Shown piece by piece: positions 24,333 through 35,836 of a stretch of DNA of 64,000 bases. The translations under genes were made by a program, and so were the position numbers. The stretch covers positions 15,806,494 to 15,870,493 of the forward strand of contig NC_019881.2 in the NCBI RefSeq assembly GCF_002234675.1, written 5' to 3'. This DNA comes from Oryzias latipes (taxonomy: Eukaryota > Chordata > Actinopteri > Beloniformes > Adrianichthyidae). Position 1 is the first letter of the stretch. The number at the start of each line of letters is the position of its first letter. Below the pieces are notes generated by a model, which saw only the letters and a program-made list of their open reading frames with translations, was not told the DNA's origin and did not search any database.

Positions 24333-27300
24333 TATCCAAAAGCGTAAGCCCAGATCATGATATGACTCCCACATTTGGAGCATGATGATTAGATGATTTC
24401 ATTTATAATTTCCCACTTTTTTTTCTTGTTTTCTCACAACGCAAATTTCTTTGATTCCAGATTTCCAGATGGGACACAGTGACAGACCTTTTTCTTTCGT
24501 TAGTACTACTATATAGAAAGTCATGTACTTCTTGTTTTTGACATGTTCTTGTGGCATTCCTTCTCATAATGGAGGACAATTGTAGGACAATTTGTATTTT
24601 TGAGTAATTCTTTCTTAAATCGATGTGAATCAGGACCAAATAAATGCTGTTGGAAAAAGCTTTTAGCAATGACATAAGTGCAACTATCGGCAGGCCAAAA
24701 GCTCCCTGCTCCGCTCCATTCTTATGCATCCACTTGTAGATGACTAGATCAATGTCTTCGTTTTCTTCATCTGAGCTGACATCTGGCTCAAAACTGCACA
24801 GCTGCATAGCCCTGATATTGCTCACAATTCTTTGTTGCACCAGTAATGTTAGATTGGGGTTTTGAGGAAATGGGGGCAGGCTTAGTCCACGGTCCCGCAC
24901 ACAACTCGGAGGCGAATTTCTAACAAGCTCCTACCACTCTCCAGAAACTAAAAGTTCGATTTTTATTTTGGCTAAAAATGCCACAAACATGAATAAAAAA
25001 CTAAATGTATTGCTTTAAAGCTCAAAAGATGATCGGAGTGGGACTTTGAAAAGCTGCTTCCTTTAAAACAAATTTTTGGTAAAATTTTTGGTTTTTTATA
25101 CCTGTAGGACATGGGAGGGAATCTAGTAAATATATGAAACTAATAAAGCAAGATTCACCCCTGGAAGTGCCCTTGTGTAAAGAGGAAGGGGCTGTCTTCC
25201 TTCTAGAGGAATGTCGTGATATTTAAGCCCATGCTGATAAAATCTGACCCCTTGAGCTAAGTTTCATGCTGTGGAGGAAGAGAGGAACTGAGATGATGAG
25301 AAGTAAACATAGGGAAAACCCATAAATTCTCACACAGAATGAAAGGAGAAAAAGGAGAAAAAGCAAACTTTTTGGCTCAACTGTATCTTCCACTTTCTGA
25401 ACACCAAGCTTCTGCCAAAGTTAATCACAATTTTCTCAACAGTTTGATTGCATCATTTGTGTATGAGGGCCAAATCTTACTTGAGGATCTGCGAGCTTGC
25501 TCAAGTCAATATATAGGTAATACATCAGGCCCTCTCTGGCACCTGGGAGCGTCACTCCGCGGAGGAAGAGGATGAGCAGCATCAGGTAAGGGAATGTTGC
25601 TGTGAAGTACACTACCTGCAAAAAATAAGGCCATCCGAGCAAACAGGCAAATTGTAATGCATCAATGTTCTTGTGTTACACAAACACACTTTTCTAACTG
25701 TCTTTGAACCTGCAAGTCTTTTTTCAAATATAAATGTATTGCAAAAGTAATAAAGATTTCAATCGCATACATCCAATTTTTTGGGGGGGAAAAAGAAAAA
25801 TACTCACTTTTCCAGTTGTTTTGATTCCTTTCCAGATGCAGAAGTAGCAAATCACCCATGCAAACAGGAGACACAGAGACAGGTCCCAGTTGAACGCACC
25901 CATGGACATATCTTCTGAAACTCTCAACACACGATTTCTGCATAGACACACGCAATCAAGCATCAACACAATGTACTTGTGCATGTGCAATTCCTCACAA
26001 AAACCCTAAATGTTACACCACACTTAAAATTTCCTTTAAAAACCTTTTGTTTTTTGAACATTTCCAAATGTTTCTGTATAAATCCAATAGCTGACACTGC
26101 TCTGTTTCCTCTGGATGATTCCATCTTGTGCAATAACAAAAAAAAAGACCTAAAGTAGTGCAGCTTTTTCTCATCGTAGCTGAAGGATTTTCTAAGACTC
26201 TATGGGCGTTACAGCAAATCAGGGGATGATCATGTGGAGAGCAGCAGTCAGATTTGCAAATTCAAGTAAATCAAGCATGACTTTTTGTTGTTGTTGTTGT
26301 TTTTTTAAAGGAAAACAAATTTTAATCAAATTATGAGACTAACTTAGATGAGGCAAATCGTTCTTCATGCCTGTGCATTAACTCTTAGTTAATTTGACAT
26401 TTTACTATCTGGGAAGTAATAATGCTTCCCAGATAGTAAAAAAAAAACTGAATGGGGAGTTAGCTTTTCAGAACTTTTCTCGTGCTTCAAGAAGATAAAT
26501 GTGGAAGTCAGCTGAGACTGTAAAAGAGGGAGGATTGAACTGCCAGACTGGTGAATGATGCTATAAATTCCTTTTACTCAAGAAATGTAGCAACATGTAT
26601 GCACGGTAGACATTTCCCTTTCATGTAACAAAGAGAAATTTACTTTAGTGATTTTGATAGTAGAAATTACATCTCAATAGATTTTCCCCCGCTGACAAAT
26701 TAGTCGCCACAGATAAGTAATTTCATTTGCCGCTGACTGATGTTTCTGCTTTCCAGATACATTTGCACTTTATCTTTCCAGCTAATTCAAATGTATTAAA
26801 AAGCTGCCACTCAAACTGAAGCTGTCTGACATTAAGGGCAGTGCTAGAGCCAGACCTAAAAGGATATAATGTGTTCTTTCTGGGGCTAGTTCAGCTGGCT
26901 TTGCTCAAGAGCTGAGAGATCTGAACCATGGCCTTTTAAAGCACACATTGGTCCTGACAGGTCATCAGACTCCAAACCAACCTGCTGAAATTCATGAGAA
27001 AGATTGCACCGATGGTCTGTACTATTATATGCTGATTTGATGGGCTTGAAGCCCTATTGAACTGAAAATTGTTCAAGTGCTCTCTCTGTATGAAGGATCA
27101 GTCAAACAAAGACGGGGTCAAAGTGCATGTCTCTCACCTGAAGAACTCCTCCTCTGGGGATTTGATGATTATTGGATCACTATTAAAATGATGAAAACAG
27201 TGTTAAAAAAGTGAACAATTCTTATCCTGTAATGTATGAAGCAATTGTGTTTGAAATCGCACAACACTTCAGAAAATCACCCTTTTCTTTTTGGAGTTAC

Positions 27301-29478
27301 ACAAGTACATTTTTTAAGGCCCAATCTGGTGAAATCATGTTTTTAATATGTTCTCATGATGGAGAATAAAGAAAATTGGGCTCAGAATGGCATTTCTGAT
27401 TACCGGTATTTCTTTACTCAAGTTGTTTTAAATCATGTGCAGACGAATAAATTGCAGTTGGAAAAAGTTTGTAGCTGTGATGTAGAAGCTATGACAAGCT
27501 CCCTGCTCCCCTCCATTCTGATGCGTCCACTTGCAGATAAAAAGATCTGTGTTGTTTTGCTAATAAGAGCTGCATCCAGCTCAAAACTGTACAGCTACAT
27601 AGCTCTGATATTGCTCGCCATTTTTGTTGCACTTTTAAACTTAGGTTGCAGGTGTAAGCAGCTGTGCACTAGATCAAGAGAGTGAAAATAGATGGATGAT
27701 GGGAAGTGGAGCAAACTTACTCTGGACCAATGGTCCTGCCTATACAACTCAAAGGATAATTTCTAGTGTACTTGAATACTGTGTCCTAGAAGACAACAGG
27801 TTTTGTGATTGGGGCTAATCATTAAAGACCACAGGGAACGCTTTAAAAATATATCCATAAATGATCGGATGGGATTTTAAAAATTTGCAGTGACATAGGA
27901 GCTTGATCTTGATGAGGAATTCCCCTGTTATAGCTGTTGCCCAGTTCTGTTTAATCCCCCAAAAAGGTTGTTGGGCTGATCAAGTCTTATAGTGAAAGGA
28001 AAATTAGAAATAAAACAGGGATTGTCTTTATCCAGGTAGAATTTGAATCAGCTTGCCAAGGTATAATGGAATCATTTCTCGTTTCTTTTATCTAAAACAC
28101 TTTTATTTAGTATCTGCTTGATAAACACAGTTAAACAGCTGCAGCTTAATTTGATATTGAACAACTCAAAGCTGCAACCTACCTGTAGTTAAACATATCA
28201 AGGTAATCAGCTGAGGAAACGTTGTAGAGGAAGGACCAGTTTGCTTCTCTGTGATATAATTCGGGGTTGGATAAGAACCCGGATCGATTGTGGCATGCAT
28301 CTGAAAGCGTTTAGGAAACAAAAGAGAGGTGAAAGTTGTCAGAGCATGTACATGTTTCTTTGAAGTTATTGCTAATATAAAGCAGATGTGTTTAAACAGG
28401 CGGCGTTGACGGTGAGGGGCTTACCAGAGTTCCACCAGTTACCACACGTAGACCAAGGCAGAGGGCTTTTGAAGGAGTTAATAAGATAGAAAATAGCCCA
28501 GGCCAAAATCACAATGTAATAAATGTTTAAATAGATCACAATCACTTGAGATGCAAACCCCACTCCTGCAAGAAAAGTGAATTTTCACATGGTTAGCTTT
28601 TTTTTTTTTTCCAACAATATTTCTGCACAGATTTGCTTTGGCTTGTAACATGCATTCTTGAACTCATCCTGTCTACTATCAATAAAACCCTTTATGTTTG
28701 CACCATACATCGCATTTAGGAAATGCAAAATTCTTTATAGATAATGAAGGGAAACAAGTCTGACACGGGCTGCACAAAGCGTCTATTGTGGAGGGTTAAT
28801 GACTTTTATGGCTTGTTTTTACCCTCAAACATAGGACAAATCTTCCTCCAGGCAGTCACCCCACCCTCACTGGTGTACTGTCCCAATGCTGTCTCCAAGA
28901 AGAACACAGGGATGCCACAGAAGAAGAGGAACACAAAGTATGGGATCAGGAAAGCACCTAAAAAAATGAACACTCGTGAGGACTTGTCAGATATTTGTTT
29001 TTTTTTATCATTGAAATTGATATTAATGGGTGATCAGACACTGCGTTTAACAACAACCCCCTCTGCATTGGGGGGAAAAAATAACACAAAGAAATAGATG
29101 AATTTAGGAGCAGTGCCTTCTGGGAGAAGGTTTAACTATTCTGCTTACGCAATATTAGGCCCAGAAGATTTGAAAAGTCTATTGCCTGTTAACTTTTCTT
29201 CTGTTTTTCTTTTGCTCAGTCATCACATAACTATTAAAAACATGTGTGATCACGCAAACTCGCAGTAAAGAGTTTAAGTAAACAAAAAAATGTCCATAAT
29301 GCAGCATCTCACCTCCTCCGTTTTTATAGCAGAGATAAGGAAAACGCCAAACATTCCCAAGACCAATAATTTCTCCAGCCACGGAGAGCAAAAACTCCAT
29401 TTTGTTTGCCCATTTTCCTCTTGGAAGAGTCTGTTTATCCTGATCAGACTCCACTGCAGAAGTTGTTTCCTCTTTCAT
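18500..29478 (-). CDS. slc6a12-like: Betaine/GABA-type SLC6 transporter (BGT1/GAT2-like), complete
   Basis: Fifteen coding exons on the minus strand: 29313-29478, 28823-28957, 28425-28565, 28183-28300, 27138-27179, 25808-25937, 25481-25615, 23449-23552, 23256-23380, 22631-22743, 22421-22558, 22157-22259, 20309-20409, 18797-18943 and 18500-18706. They join in phase to 634 aa; relatives are about 600-620. Family members import betaine or GABA with Na+ and Cl-. TM1 is [20 protein letters not shown] with Glu36; TM6 is [15 protein letters not shown] with Gln306, a pair I know as typical of BGT1 (GAT2/GAT3/TauT have Leu at the second site). The outer loop has paired Cys (CGNWWNSDAC) and sites NRS, NWS, NVS; TM8 has LGLDSQF. 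The TM11-12 loop lacks the usual YPxWG and the tail is unlike relatives. The exon 12 donor is GC, not GT. Start: Met at 29478, just after an acceptor at 29485. May be catalogued as slc6a13l. Confidence 0.93.
19192..19278. repeat. (TTTA)n tetranucleotide microsatellite
   Basis: About 20 units of TTTA on the plus strand, in the last intron region of the BGT1-like gene (between exons 13 and 14). Confidence 0.97.
19721..19927 (+). mobile_element. piggyBac-like MITE, copy 2
   Basis: Starts CCCTTGTGCTATCTTAGATG right after TTAA and ends CCTAGGATAGCACAAGGG followed by TTAC. About 207 bp and almost the same as copy 1, which lies 1.8 kb away. It sits in the intron between exons 13 and 14 of the BGT1-like gene. 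Confidence 0.85.
21429..21456. repeat. Poly-T tract
   Basis: About 28 T in a row on the plus strand, within an intron of the BGT1-like gene. Confidence 0.95.
21515..21605 (-). mobile_element. Retroposon fragment, opposite orientation to the one at 7.8 kb
   Basis: Carries 'CCTATCCCTGTTCAGGGTCACAGGGTTACTGGAACCT', the reverse of the 'CTGGGATAGGCTCC' region of a common fish retroposon. It is short and diverged. Confidence 0.4.
21640..22000 (+). mobile_element. MITE copy, TGCTACGTTCACAC family
   Basis: Matches 43090-43446 over long stretches ('CTGATTTGGTA', 'AATTACTGATTG', 'TCTTTCATATATCGGAA', 'GAGATGTGAAA'). The right end reads CAGTGTGTACGTGGCTTA. The left end is missing. It lies in the intron just downstream of exon 12 of the BGT1-like gene. 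Confidence 0.55.
24276..24332. repeat. (CTAT)n to (TA)n compound microsatellite
   Basis: Short CTAT units pass into about 20 TA units on the plus strand, in the intron between exons 7 and 8 of the BGT1-like gene. Confidence 0.95.
24525..25048. mobile_element. Copy of the AAAGACCCACTCC repeat family, left end lost
   Basis: Ends with 'CAAAAGATGATCGGAGTGGG' then ACTTTG, the family's right terminus. The interior shares 'CTTGTGGCATTCCTTCTCAT', 'GCTCCCTGCTCCGCTCCATT' and other blocks with the copies at 54822 and 32092. The 165-codon open frame on the minus strand is repeat-derived. Confidence 0.7.
26400..26441. repeat. Perfect inverted repeat (hairpin), 17 bp arms
   Basis: The arms TTTTACTATCTGGGAAG (plus strand, 26400-26416) and its exact reverse complement (26425-26441) flank an 8-base spacer, TAATAATG. 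It sits in the long intron between exons 5 and 6 of the BGT1-like gene and is followed by an A-run. Confidence 0.9.
27318..27880. mobile_element. Copy of the AAAGACCCACTCC repeat family, worn
   Basis: Shares 'TTCTCATGATGGAG', 'GCTCCCTGCTCCCCTCCATT' and 'GACCACAGGGAACGCTTT' with other copies and ends 'ATGATCGGATGGGATTTTAA'. Both termini are mutated. It lies in the intron between exons 4 and 5 of the BGT1-like gene. Confidence 0.65.
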
Positions 29479-29783
29479 GATTCTCCTTAAAAAGTTGCAC
29501 AAAAACAAGTAAAATAATATCTGTTGCAGTCTTAAACATGTCCATCCTTTCTGTTTGTATTATGAATGATTTTACTTCTAAATCTGCACTGAACTGCATC
29601 CTTATTACTTAAAAAACAATAAAATTAAAATAAATGTAAAAAACAACATTGCATAGCTTAAATGTAAAAAAGATTACAATTACAAAGGCGTTAACACCTT
29701 AAATTATTCATCACCTGTTAAAGTTAGATTAAAAAAAGAAAATCAATGGAAAAACCTAATTATAAGATGTGAATATTACTCAC

Positions 29784-30090
29784 TTGTTGGCTTTGTGTGG
29801 GTCTTCACAGTAAAAGTCCTGTGACTGACTGACTGAGGAAAGTTTACTGAAAAGCCTTATTCTGAAAAGGGAGTGTCCTGCAGGACCATGTGCAGGCTGG
29901 AGCAATCCTTTGCAGAGGACAGTAAAGTAGGGAGTTTTTCTGCAAACCAGTGTTGAGAGTGTTAGAGAGTTTATTGTCTTTTGTACATGTTTAAGGTTTA
30001 GAAAAAAGTACATTTGAATTTTTCTTTGGCAGCTCTTGAGTCCGGATTGATTACAGAAGGCAACAAAACAGCAGAACTTGAACAAGGATC
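29784..30090 (-). other. Probable non-coding first exon of the BGT1-like gene
   Basis: A good donor on the minus strand, ACAA|GTGAGT at 29784/29783, could join the acceptor at 29485 just above the start codon. The upstream limit is not defined. Inferred from splice signals and position only. Confidence 0.35.
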
Positions 30091-30584
30091 ATAAAATAGA
30101 AATGAGAAAAAGGAATTTAATTAAGGAGAAATATATTTTATTGGATATTGTAGAGTCCCACCTTTGTCATTATTGCACATTGTATAATAGTCATGTTATA
30201 TGCTGTGACATATTTTAGTTGTTCATTGTTCTAAATTGCACTTGGTGTCCCGGTTGTTTAACAACAGTTTTGCTATATACAGTTAAATAGCTTAAACAAC
30301 TGAATAAATAAGTAAATTGTGTTGCAGGGGGGATTATGTGTGGTTCACTCTTTCCTCTCTCATGTCCTGTGCTAAGATTCTGACTGCCGCTGGGAAGAAG
30401 CTGTTGTGGAAGTGTGTCCTGTGTATGTGGATGCTTTTGGGCTGCTGTGTCTGAGGTTGTGGCCTGAGTCCCCACACTGGATCAGTGCGTAGGCATGGTG
30501 GTGTCTGTCCCTGAAGACAACAAAAAAGAGACCTAACACACATATTTTGGGACCACCAGATTAATAGAGATTGTTGGATCAAAG

Positions 30585-30997
30585 TTAAAGACCCACTCTG
30601 ACAGTCATTTTTTTAAATAATTTTTAGCACGTTCACGTGGCATTTTTCTGATGATAGAAGGCGTGTATAATATAAAATTAGGCTTAAAAATGCATTTCTG
30701 AGTATTTATTCATGCAAATCATTGTGAATCAGGAGCAGACAAAAAATGCAGATGATGAAAGTATGTATTTGTGATGTAGTAATACGACGGGCCAGAAGCT
30801 CTAAGCAACAGGGAGGGAAAGGGGGGCGGGGTTGCTCTGCGCCAACGTTTCCGCCCACAGCTCAGAGGAAAATGTCTAATATGGTACTGCCGACCTGCAA
30901 AACTATTTCCTGGGAAATGGCACTTTTTTTTTTTTTTTTTGCCTACTAACAGTATTATTATAGTTAAAAGACCACTAGAGATGAGTGGGACTTTAAA
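30585..30997. mobile_element. Short copy of the AAAGACCCACTCC repeat family
   Basis: Starts TTAAAGACCCACTCTGAC and ends AGAGATGAGTGGGACTTTAA, so both terminal inverted repeats are present. It lies in the space between the divergent BGT1-like and parp11 genes. Confidence 0.75.
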
Positions 30998-31319
30998 ACA
31001 AATGTATGTACCTTTTTAACTAATAGTTGAATAGACAATGGAAGTTAAGATCTGAATTCTTTATCATACTTTTACTGCTGAACTTATCGTTTTTCTGTCT
31101 GTGTATTGTTAAATTTATGTGCCATGTTGGCTTTTGGAATGTTCTAACACTCTCTCGTTTTAAGTGGATTACATTTTGTTTTTCCATAGATTCTCGATTT
31201 TATTTGTATCACCAAACTTGAAATATATAGTTAAAATCAAATGGTTGTTTTAGCCATCATTAATTGACTGAAAAACACGAATCTTAATGACTCCTCCTAA
31301 CACTTTCCTTCATTGAAAT

Positions 31320-31460
31320 TTGTGCCTGACAGAACCAGCTCAGGGCATTTACAAGCGGGCGATAGAGGAGGAGCCCACAAGTCAACGTCATGCTGTTGCG
31401 TCGCTAAGTAACAAAACCAGGAAGTGAAAGTAAACAACGGATTTGAGGAGGAAAATGATT
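31320..31460 (+). promoter_or_regulatory. Candidate promoter region of parp11
   Basis: A GC-richer stretch in AT-rich surroundings, about 400 bases upstream of the first coding exon. It contains CAACGTCATG (close to a CRE core), several CpG pairs (for example GTTGCGTCGC) and ACCAGGAAGTGA, an ETS-like site. No TATA box is evident. Inferred from composition and motifs. Confidence 0.35.
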
Positions 31461-31820
31461 CAGTCTTCAAAAGAATAGAATGAATGCGTGATTTGGCAGA
31501 TTTTCTGGGCAGAGAGCACGGCCTTTTTTATATTTCTCTTGAAAAGACACAACAGCAGACTAATAGGATTGTATTTTAAGCTGAGTTGAAGCGACAGTTG
31601 CTAATGTGAGCTAGCTTGATACAGCGAATTCCTGTGTTGTTTTGATTTGTTTACAGGATGAAATGTCCCCGCGACTATGGTTTAAACACTGCTCATCAAT
31701 GTTAGGTTTGTCTAATGTGTCAAACACAAGTCGGAGTCCCTCTCCTGTCATTTGTTTCAGTTACAGATTGCCTTGAAGCGCATTTGTATAATGTTATTTG
31801 TGTTCATTTCAGATTTAGCT

Positions 31821-34800
31821 ATGTTAGCCATCAGGTCGTCAGAGGAGGAGTCCCCTGAGATTGAGGAGATGGACACCTCCGAATCCAACTGGTGCTGGTT
31901 CTACCTAGCCGAGTGTGGAGTATGGCATATGTTTGAGGTAGTTTACATCACGTCACCTTTTTGGATAAACTTGTCAAAAATATTCAATAACTTGTCAGAA
32001 AAAAATAATAAAAAGTTTGTATTTTGTTTTACCAAATTTTCTGAGATCCAAAAGCTTTGGGCAGCTATACTGTCTTTCAAAAACAAAGTATTTAAAGACT
32101 CACTCCAATAAAAGTTGTTTGTGTTTTTTTAAACATGTTCTTGTAGCATTTTTCTCATGATGGATGTCATGCATAAAGAAAATTAAGCTCAACATTTTAT
32201 TTATGTGTATTCCTGTATTCAAATCGTTGTGACACAGGAGCAAGCAAAAAGCGCTGATGGAAAAAGCTTGTGTAGTGGTGACGTAGAAGCCACTATGGCA
32301 AGCCACAAGCTCCCTCCCATTCTGATTCATCATACATGTGCGTCTTTGTTTTCCTCATCTCAGCTGGCATCTGGCTCTAAATTGTACGGCTCCGATATTG
32401 CTCGCCATCTTTGTTGAACCGCTAATGTTAGGTTGCCGGTGTGATGGACTAGCAGGAGAGTATGTAAACTGATGGATGATGTGAAACGAGATGGGCCTAC
32501 TCGCACCAACAGTTCCTCCCACAACTCAAAGGCAAATTTCTGAAGTACTGCCGCTCTGCAGAAACTTTGTCCTAAAAAGACAACACAGGTTTTTTGCTAA
32601 AAACACCATAATCATAATTAAAAGACCACTGGGAACGCGTTTACAATAGATCAAAAGATGATTGAAGTAGGACTTTAATAATTCTGTTCCTCTTCTTTTT
32701 TTTACCCATAGCTTAAAATACTTACAATTTCCTGTATGTGAATTTAAAAAATACTGTGCACTAAATTAGTTAATTGTTTGAAAAAAAAATCTCAACAGAA
32801 AAAAAAAACTCATTTTGGAGAACATATTTTAATACAAATGTAGGTTTGTTACCAAAAAGACATGTTTATATTTAAAAATCCTAATCTCCTTTAATGTAAT
32901 TTTTTATTGTAAACAATAAATTGTAAATTTATTTTGAGGTTATTGATTTCTTACATCAATATCAAAAAAGTAAACAATTTAAAAAAAACGTTTTTTCACT
33001 TTCTTCCCCTATTTCATGTGACAATTTAAGTATCTGGTGGTTGCATTTTGAAATAATTTATTTAGGCAATCCATCTCAAATTTTTTTTTTGTTATTTTGA
33101 GACATTTAATGAGTATTTTCGTTTTTCCAGATGTAAAAAAATATATTGTGTGGTAAAGCTAAGACATTGGGGGTGGTGGAGTGGGCCTCTTGCAGCGTAG
33201 TGGCCCTGCAATGGCTGGCGTGAATGAAATACTATTATTTTCCTCTTTTCTTGTCTCTGTCAGATTGATCCAAGTGCAGCCTGTTCAGTGACGAGTGCTC
33301 AGATCGAACAGTGCTACAACAGGAACCAGCGTGGGATCATGGAATTTTACACCGCCAAGTACACGTACAGACTCGACTTCTCAGGTGAGAAAACATACAA
33401 GGAAATTATTTGCAAACTGTTATTTTTTTGTCGTTTTCTTATCTTTTATGCAATGGTTTTCCAGTTATGCGACAGATAAACGTGACAACAGGAAAGCAGA
33501 GGCCAATTAAACGCTCCCTCCATTCTGCAACTGGCTTCAGGTAACATTTGTTATTTTACTTTGAACAACTGCCTTTTTTTTGTATCTGGTTTTTGTTCTT
33601 GTCAAATGAGGAATTTGGTTCACAAAAGAATAAAAGCAGCTTTACAAATTGCATTTCCCTTTTCAATCTGCATTTAACAGAGGTGAGATTATTTTAATTT
33701 ACTTTTTCCCAATCCCTTTTAATAAAATAATCCCACTCTGACAATCATTGTGTTTAATGGAATCAGTGTGCCATGTGGGTGTACTATATTTATATCTGCA
33801 AAATTGATATTTATGGTTAGTAGTGATTATAATCTAAAGAAAAAAAGCAGAATTTTTCGTTCCTTTTTTTATTTTCTAATCAATTTATGGATTAATATCT
33901 GAAATCCATTTCCTATATCAACAAATTTTTGTTCTTGTCGTGTTTTTTTACTTTGTTTTTATCGCTGAAGTTGCTTGAAATAAAATAAAACAAACAACAA
34001 ATCCTTATTACGATGTCTTACAAATCAGGTTTATCTGCGATAACCTCGCCTTACCTGTTCCTTGTCACTGGGAGAGGATCAATACAGACGAGCCTTACCA
34101 GGTGAGCAGAAAGATAGCCACATTCAGGTACAGTTATCGCTCTTCTAACAGATTTTTAGTTTTGGTCTAGCTGATATTGAACCAAACACACTCTGTTACA
34201 GTTCTATTTATTACGTTTTAATGGTGCGCATATAATGTTGAATTTTTAGCTCAGTTTTGCAAAATGCAAATCAAGTAAACAAAAAGTAGCAAGAGAAGTG
34301 GTTGAGCAGGTCGAAGGATCTGTGGTTCGATCCCCGCTACAACTGTTGTTGTGTCCATGGGCAAGACACTTCACCCTCCCTGCCTCCAGTGTTACTCCAC
34401 TGGTGTCTGAATGCATATGAATGTCCTGGTGATGGTCAGAGGGTCCATAGGCGCCAACTGGCAGCTAGCCTCTGTCAGTCTGCCCCAGGGCAGCCTTGGC
34501 TACAACAGTGGCTACCATCACCAAGTATGAATGAGGAGTGAATGAATAATGGACACACTGTAAGCGCTTTGAGAGTCTGGAATAGTACAGATAAATCCGA
34601 TCTATTATTATAATAATTATTTTGTGTTTTCATTATACAACATTTTTAAAATACAGTCTAGTTTTTTTACTAGCAATATTTATTTTCATTTATATTTAAA
34701 ATGAAAATGAAAAGTTTGTGGGGAAAAATGAAACCAAAGCATTCTTTGTCTTTTTTTTAATGCAAGAAAAATGTATGAATTCATAGTAATACTACGAATT

Positions 34801-35836
34801 CATTTTTAATTTTATTGCTCTTCTTATTGGATTTTAAAAGGTTTTGTGTTGACTCTAAAAAAAAATGTGTTTTTGCAGCTTATTCAGCTTGGCAGAGACA
34901 CATATGAGTTTAAAGAAGTAGCCAGACTTTACGAAAGGACCATGGATCATCCAATCAAATCTATCCAGAGGATCCAGAACTTAGACTTGTGGGAGTTTTT
35001 CTGCAGGTACATAGATTGTTTATGCATAAATCACATATAGATCAACTGTTTCCTCATTGGTGTCTTTTTAAAATGCCAAGATTTTCTGGACAAACAAAAG
35101 TTTGGTTAAGCGTGTTAGTCCCTGTTTGAAAAGTTTAAAAGGTGATTAAATATCAGTATTTCCTCCAAACCGCCTCCTGTATTTGTGTGGAGCATCTGAA
35201 ACCACTTTAACATAAATCTTGTTGTGGTTTTTAGTGGGTTTCTTTAAGCTTTTATAAATGCTGTGTCATCGTTTGTTTTTTGTTCTCCCACAAGGAAGAA
35301 GACGCAGCTGCGAAAAGTCAAGCGAACATTGGACATTGAGGAGCGAATGCTGTTTCACGGCACAGGACACAGCAACATACAAGCTATATGTACATTTAAC
35401 TTTGACTGGCGGCTGACTGGGAGTCATGGCGATGTTTATGGCAAAGGTACACCCCTTTGCGTCCTGAAAAACGCCTCGTCCTTCGCATAAGAGATTGATT
35501 TTCTCTTTGCTTTTCACAGGGAGCTACTTTGCCCGCGATGCCAAGTACTCCAGTAAGTTTTGCCACACCACAGGGAAACACAACACAACCTTACAGAGAC
35601 ACGGACTCACGCCGCCTATATTTGCCAGCGAGCCGCATTTTAAGACCATGTTCTTGGCCAGAGTGCTCGTCGGAGAGTACACGGTGGGCCATCCCATGTA
35701 CTGCAGACCTCCCTCCAAGGATGCCAGCTTCACTAACTTTTATGACAGTTGTGTGGACGACATGGCCAATCCAAAGATCTATGTCATTTTTGACAGCAAT
35801 CAGATTTATCCGGAGTATCTGATTGAATTCTACTGA
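31821..35836 (+). CDS. parp11: Protein mono-ADP-ribosyltransferase PARP11, complete
   Basis: Seven coding exons, plus strand: 31821-31937, 33264-33384, 33465-33540, 34029-34101, 34879-35006, 35295-35446 and 35520-35836, all GT-AG and in phase, 327 aa (human protein about 331). The enzyme adds single ADP-ribose units and in mammals acts around the nuclear envelope. The N-terminal WWE domain (about residues 22-110) begins SNWCWFYLAECGVWHMFE. A linker with RIQNLDLWEFFCR leads to the catalytic domain (about 180-327): RMLFHGTG with His193, KGSYFARDAKYSS with Tyr225, FLARVLVGEY, RPPSKDASF, and a C-terminus ending in PEYLIEFY. The place of the polymerase glutamate is hydrophobic, as in mono-transferases. 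The first coding exon opens with an acceptor at 31812, so an upstream 5' UTR exon is expected. Head-to-head with the BGT1-like gene and tail-to-tail with tmtc2. Confidence 0.96.
32092..32678. mobile_element. Copy of the AAAGACCCACTCC repeat family in parp11 intron
   Basis: Starts TTTAAAGACTCACTCCAATA and ends GATTGAAGTAGGACTTTAA, so both inverted ends are recognisable. About 590 bp, between parp11 coding exons 1 and 2. Confidence 0.8.
34284..34615 (+). mobile_element. tRNA-derived SINE in parp11 intron
   Basis: Has a tRNA-like head with A-box-like GTGGTTGAGCAGG and B-box GGTTCGATCCC, then the block TCCATGGGCAAGACACTTCA, and a tail with GTAAGCGCTTTGAGAGTCTGG running into an AT-rich 3' end. 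A relative in the opposite orientation lies at 47137-47460. Between parp11 exons 4 and 5. Confidence 0.75.

Noticed and set aside
24403..24900. 165-codon minus-strand frame
   Set aside because: Lies within a copy of the AAAGACCCACTCC repeat family; similar frames appear in other copies (for example 54787-55173) and are not conserved as proteins.
29479..29508. Earlier Met for the BGT1-like protein at 29508
   Set aside because: An acceptor at 29486-29487 places those codons in the intron; the Met at 29478 is preferred.
34290..34345. Possible tRNA gene in the parp11 intron
   Set aside because: Same reason: the head of a SINE with the GGGCAAGACACTT block following.
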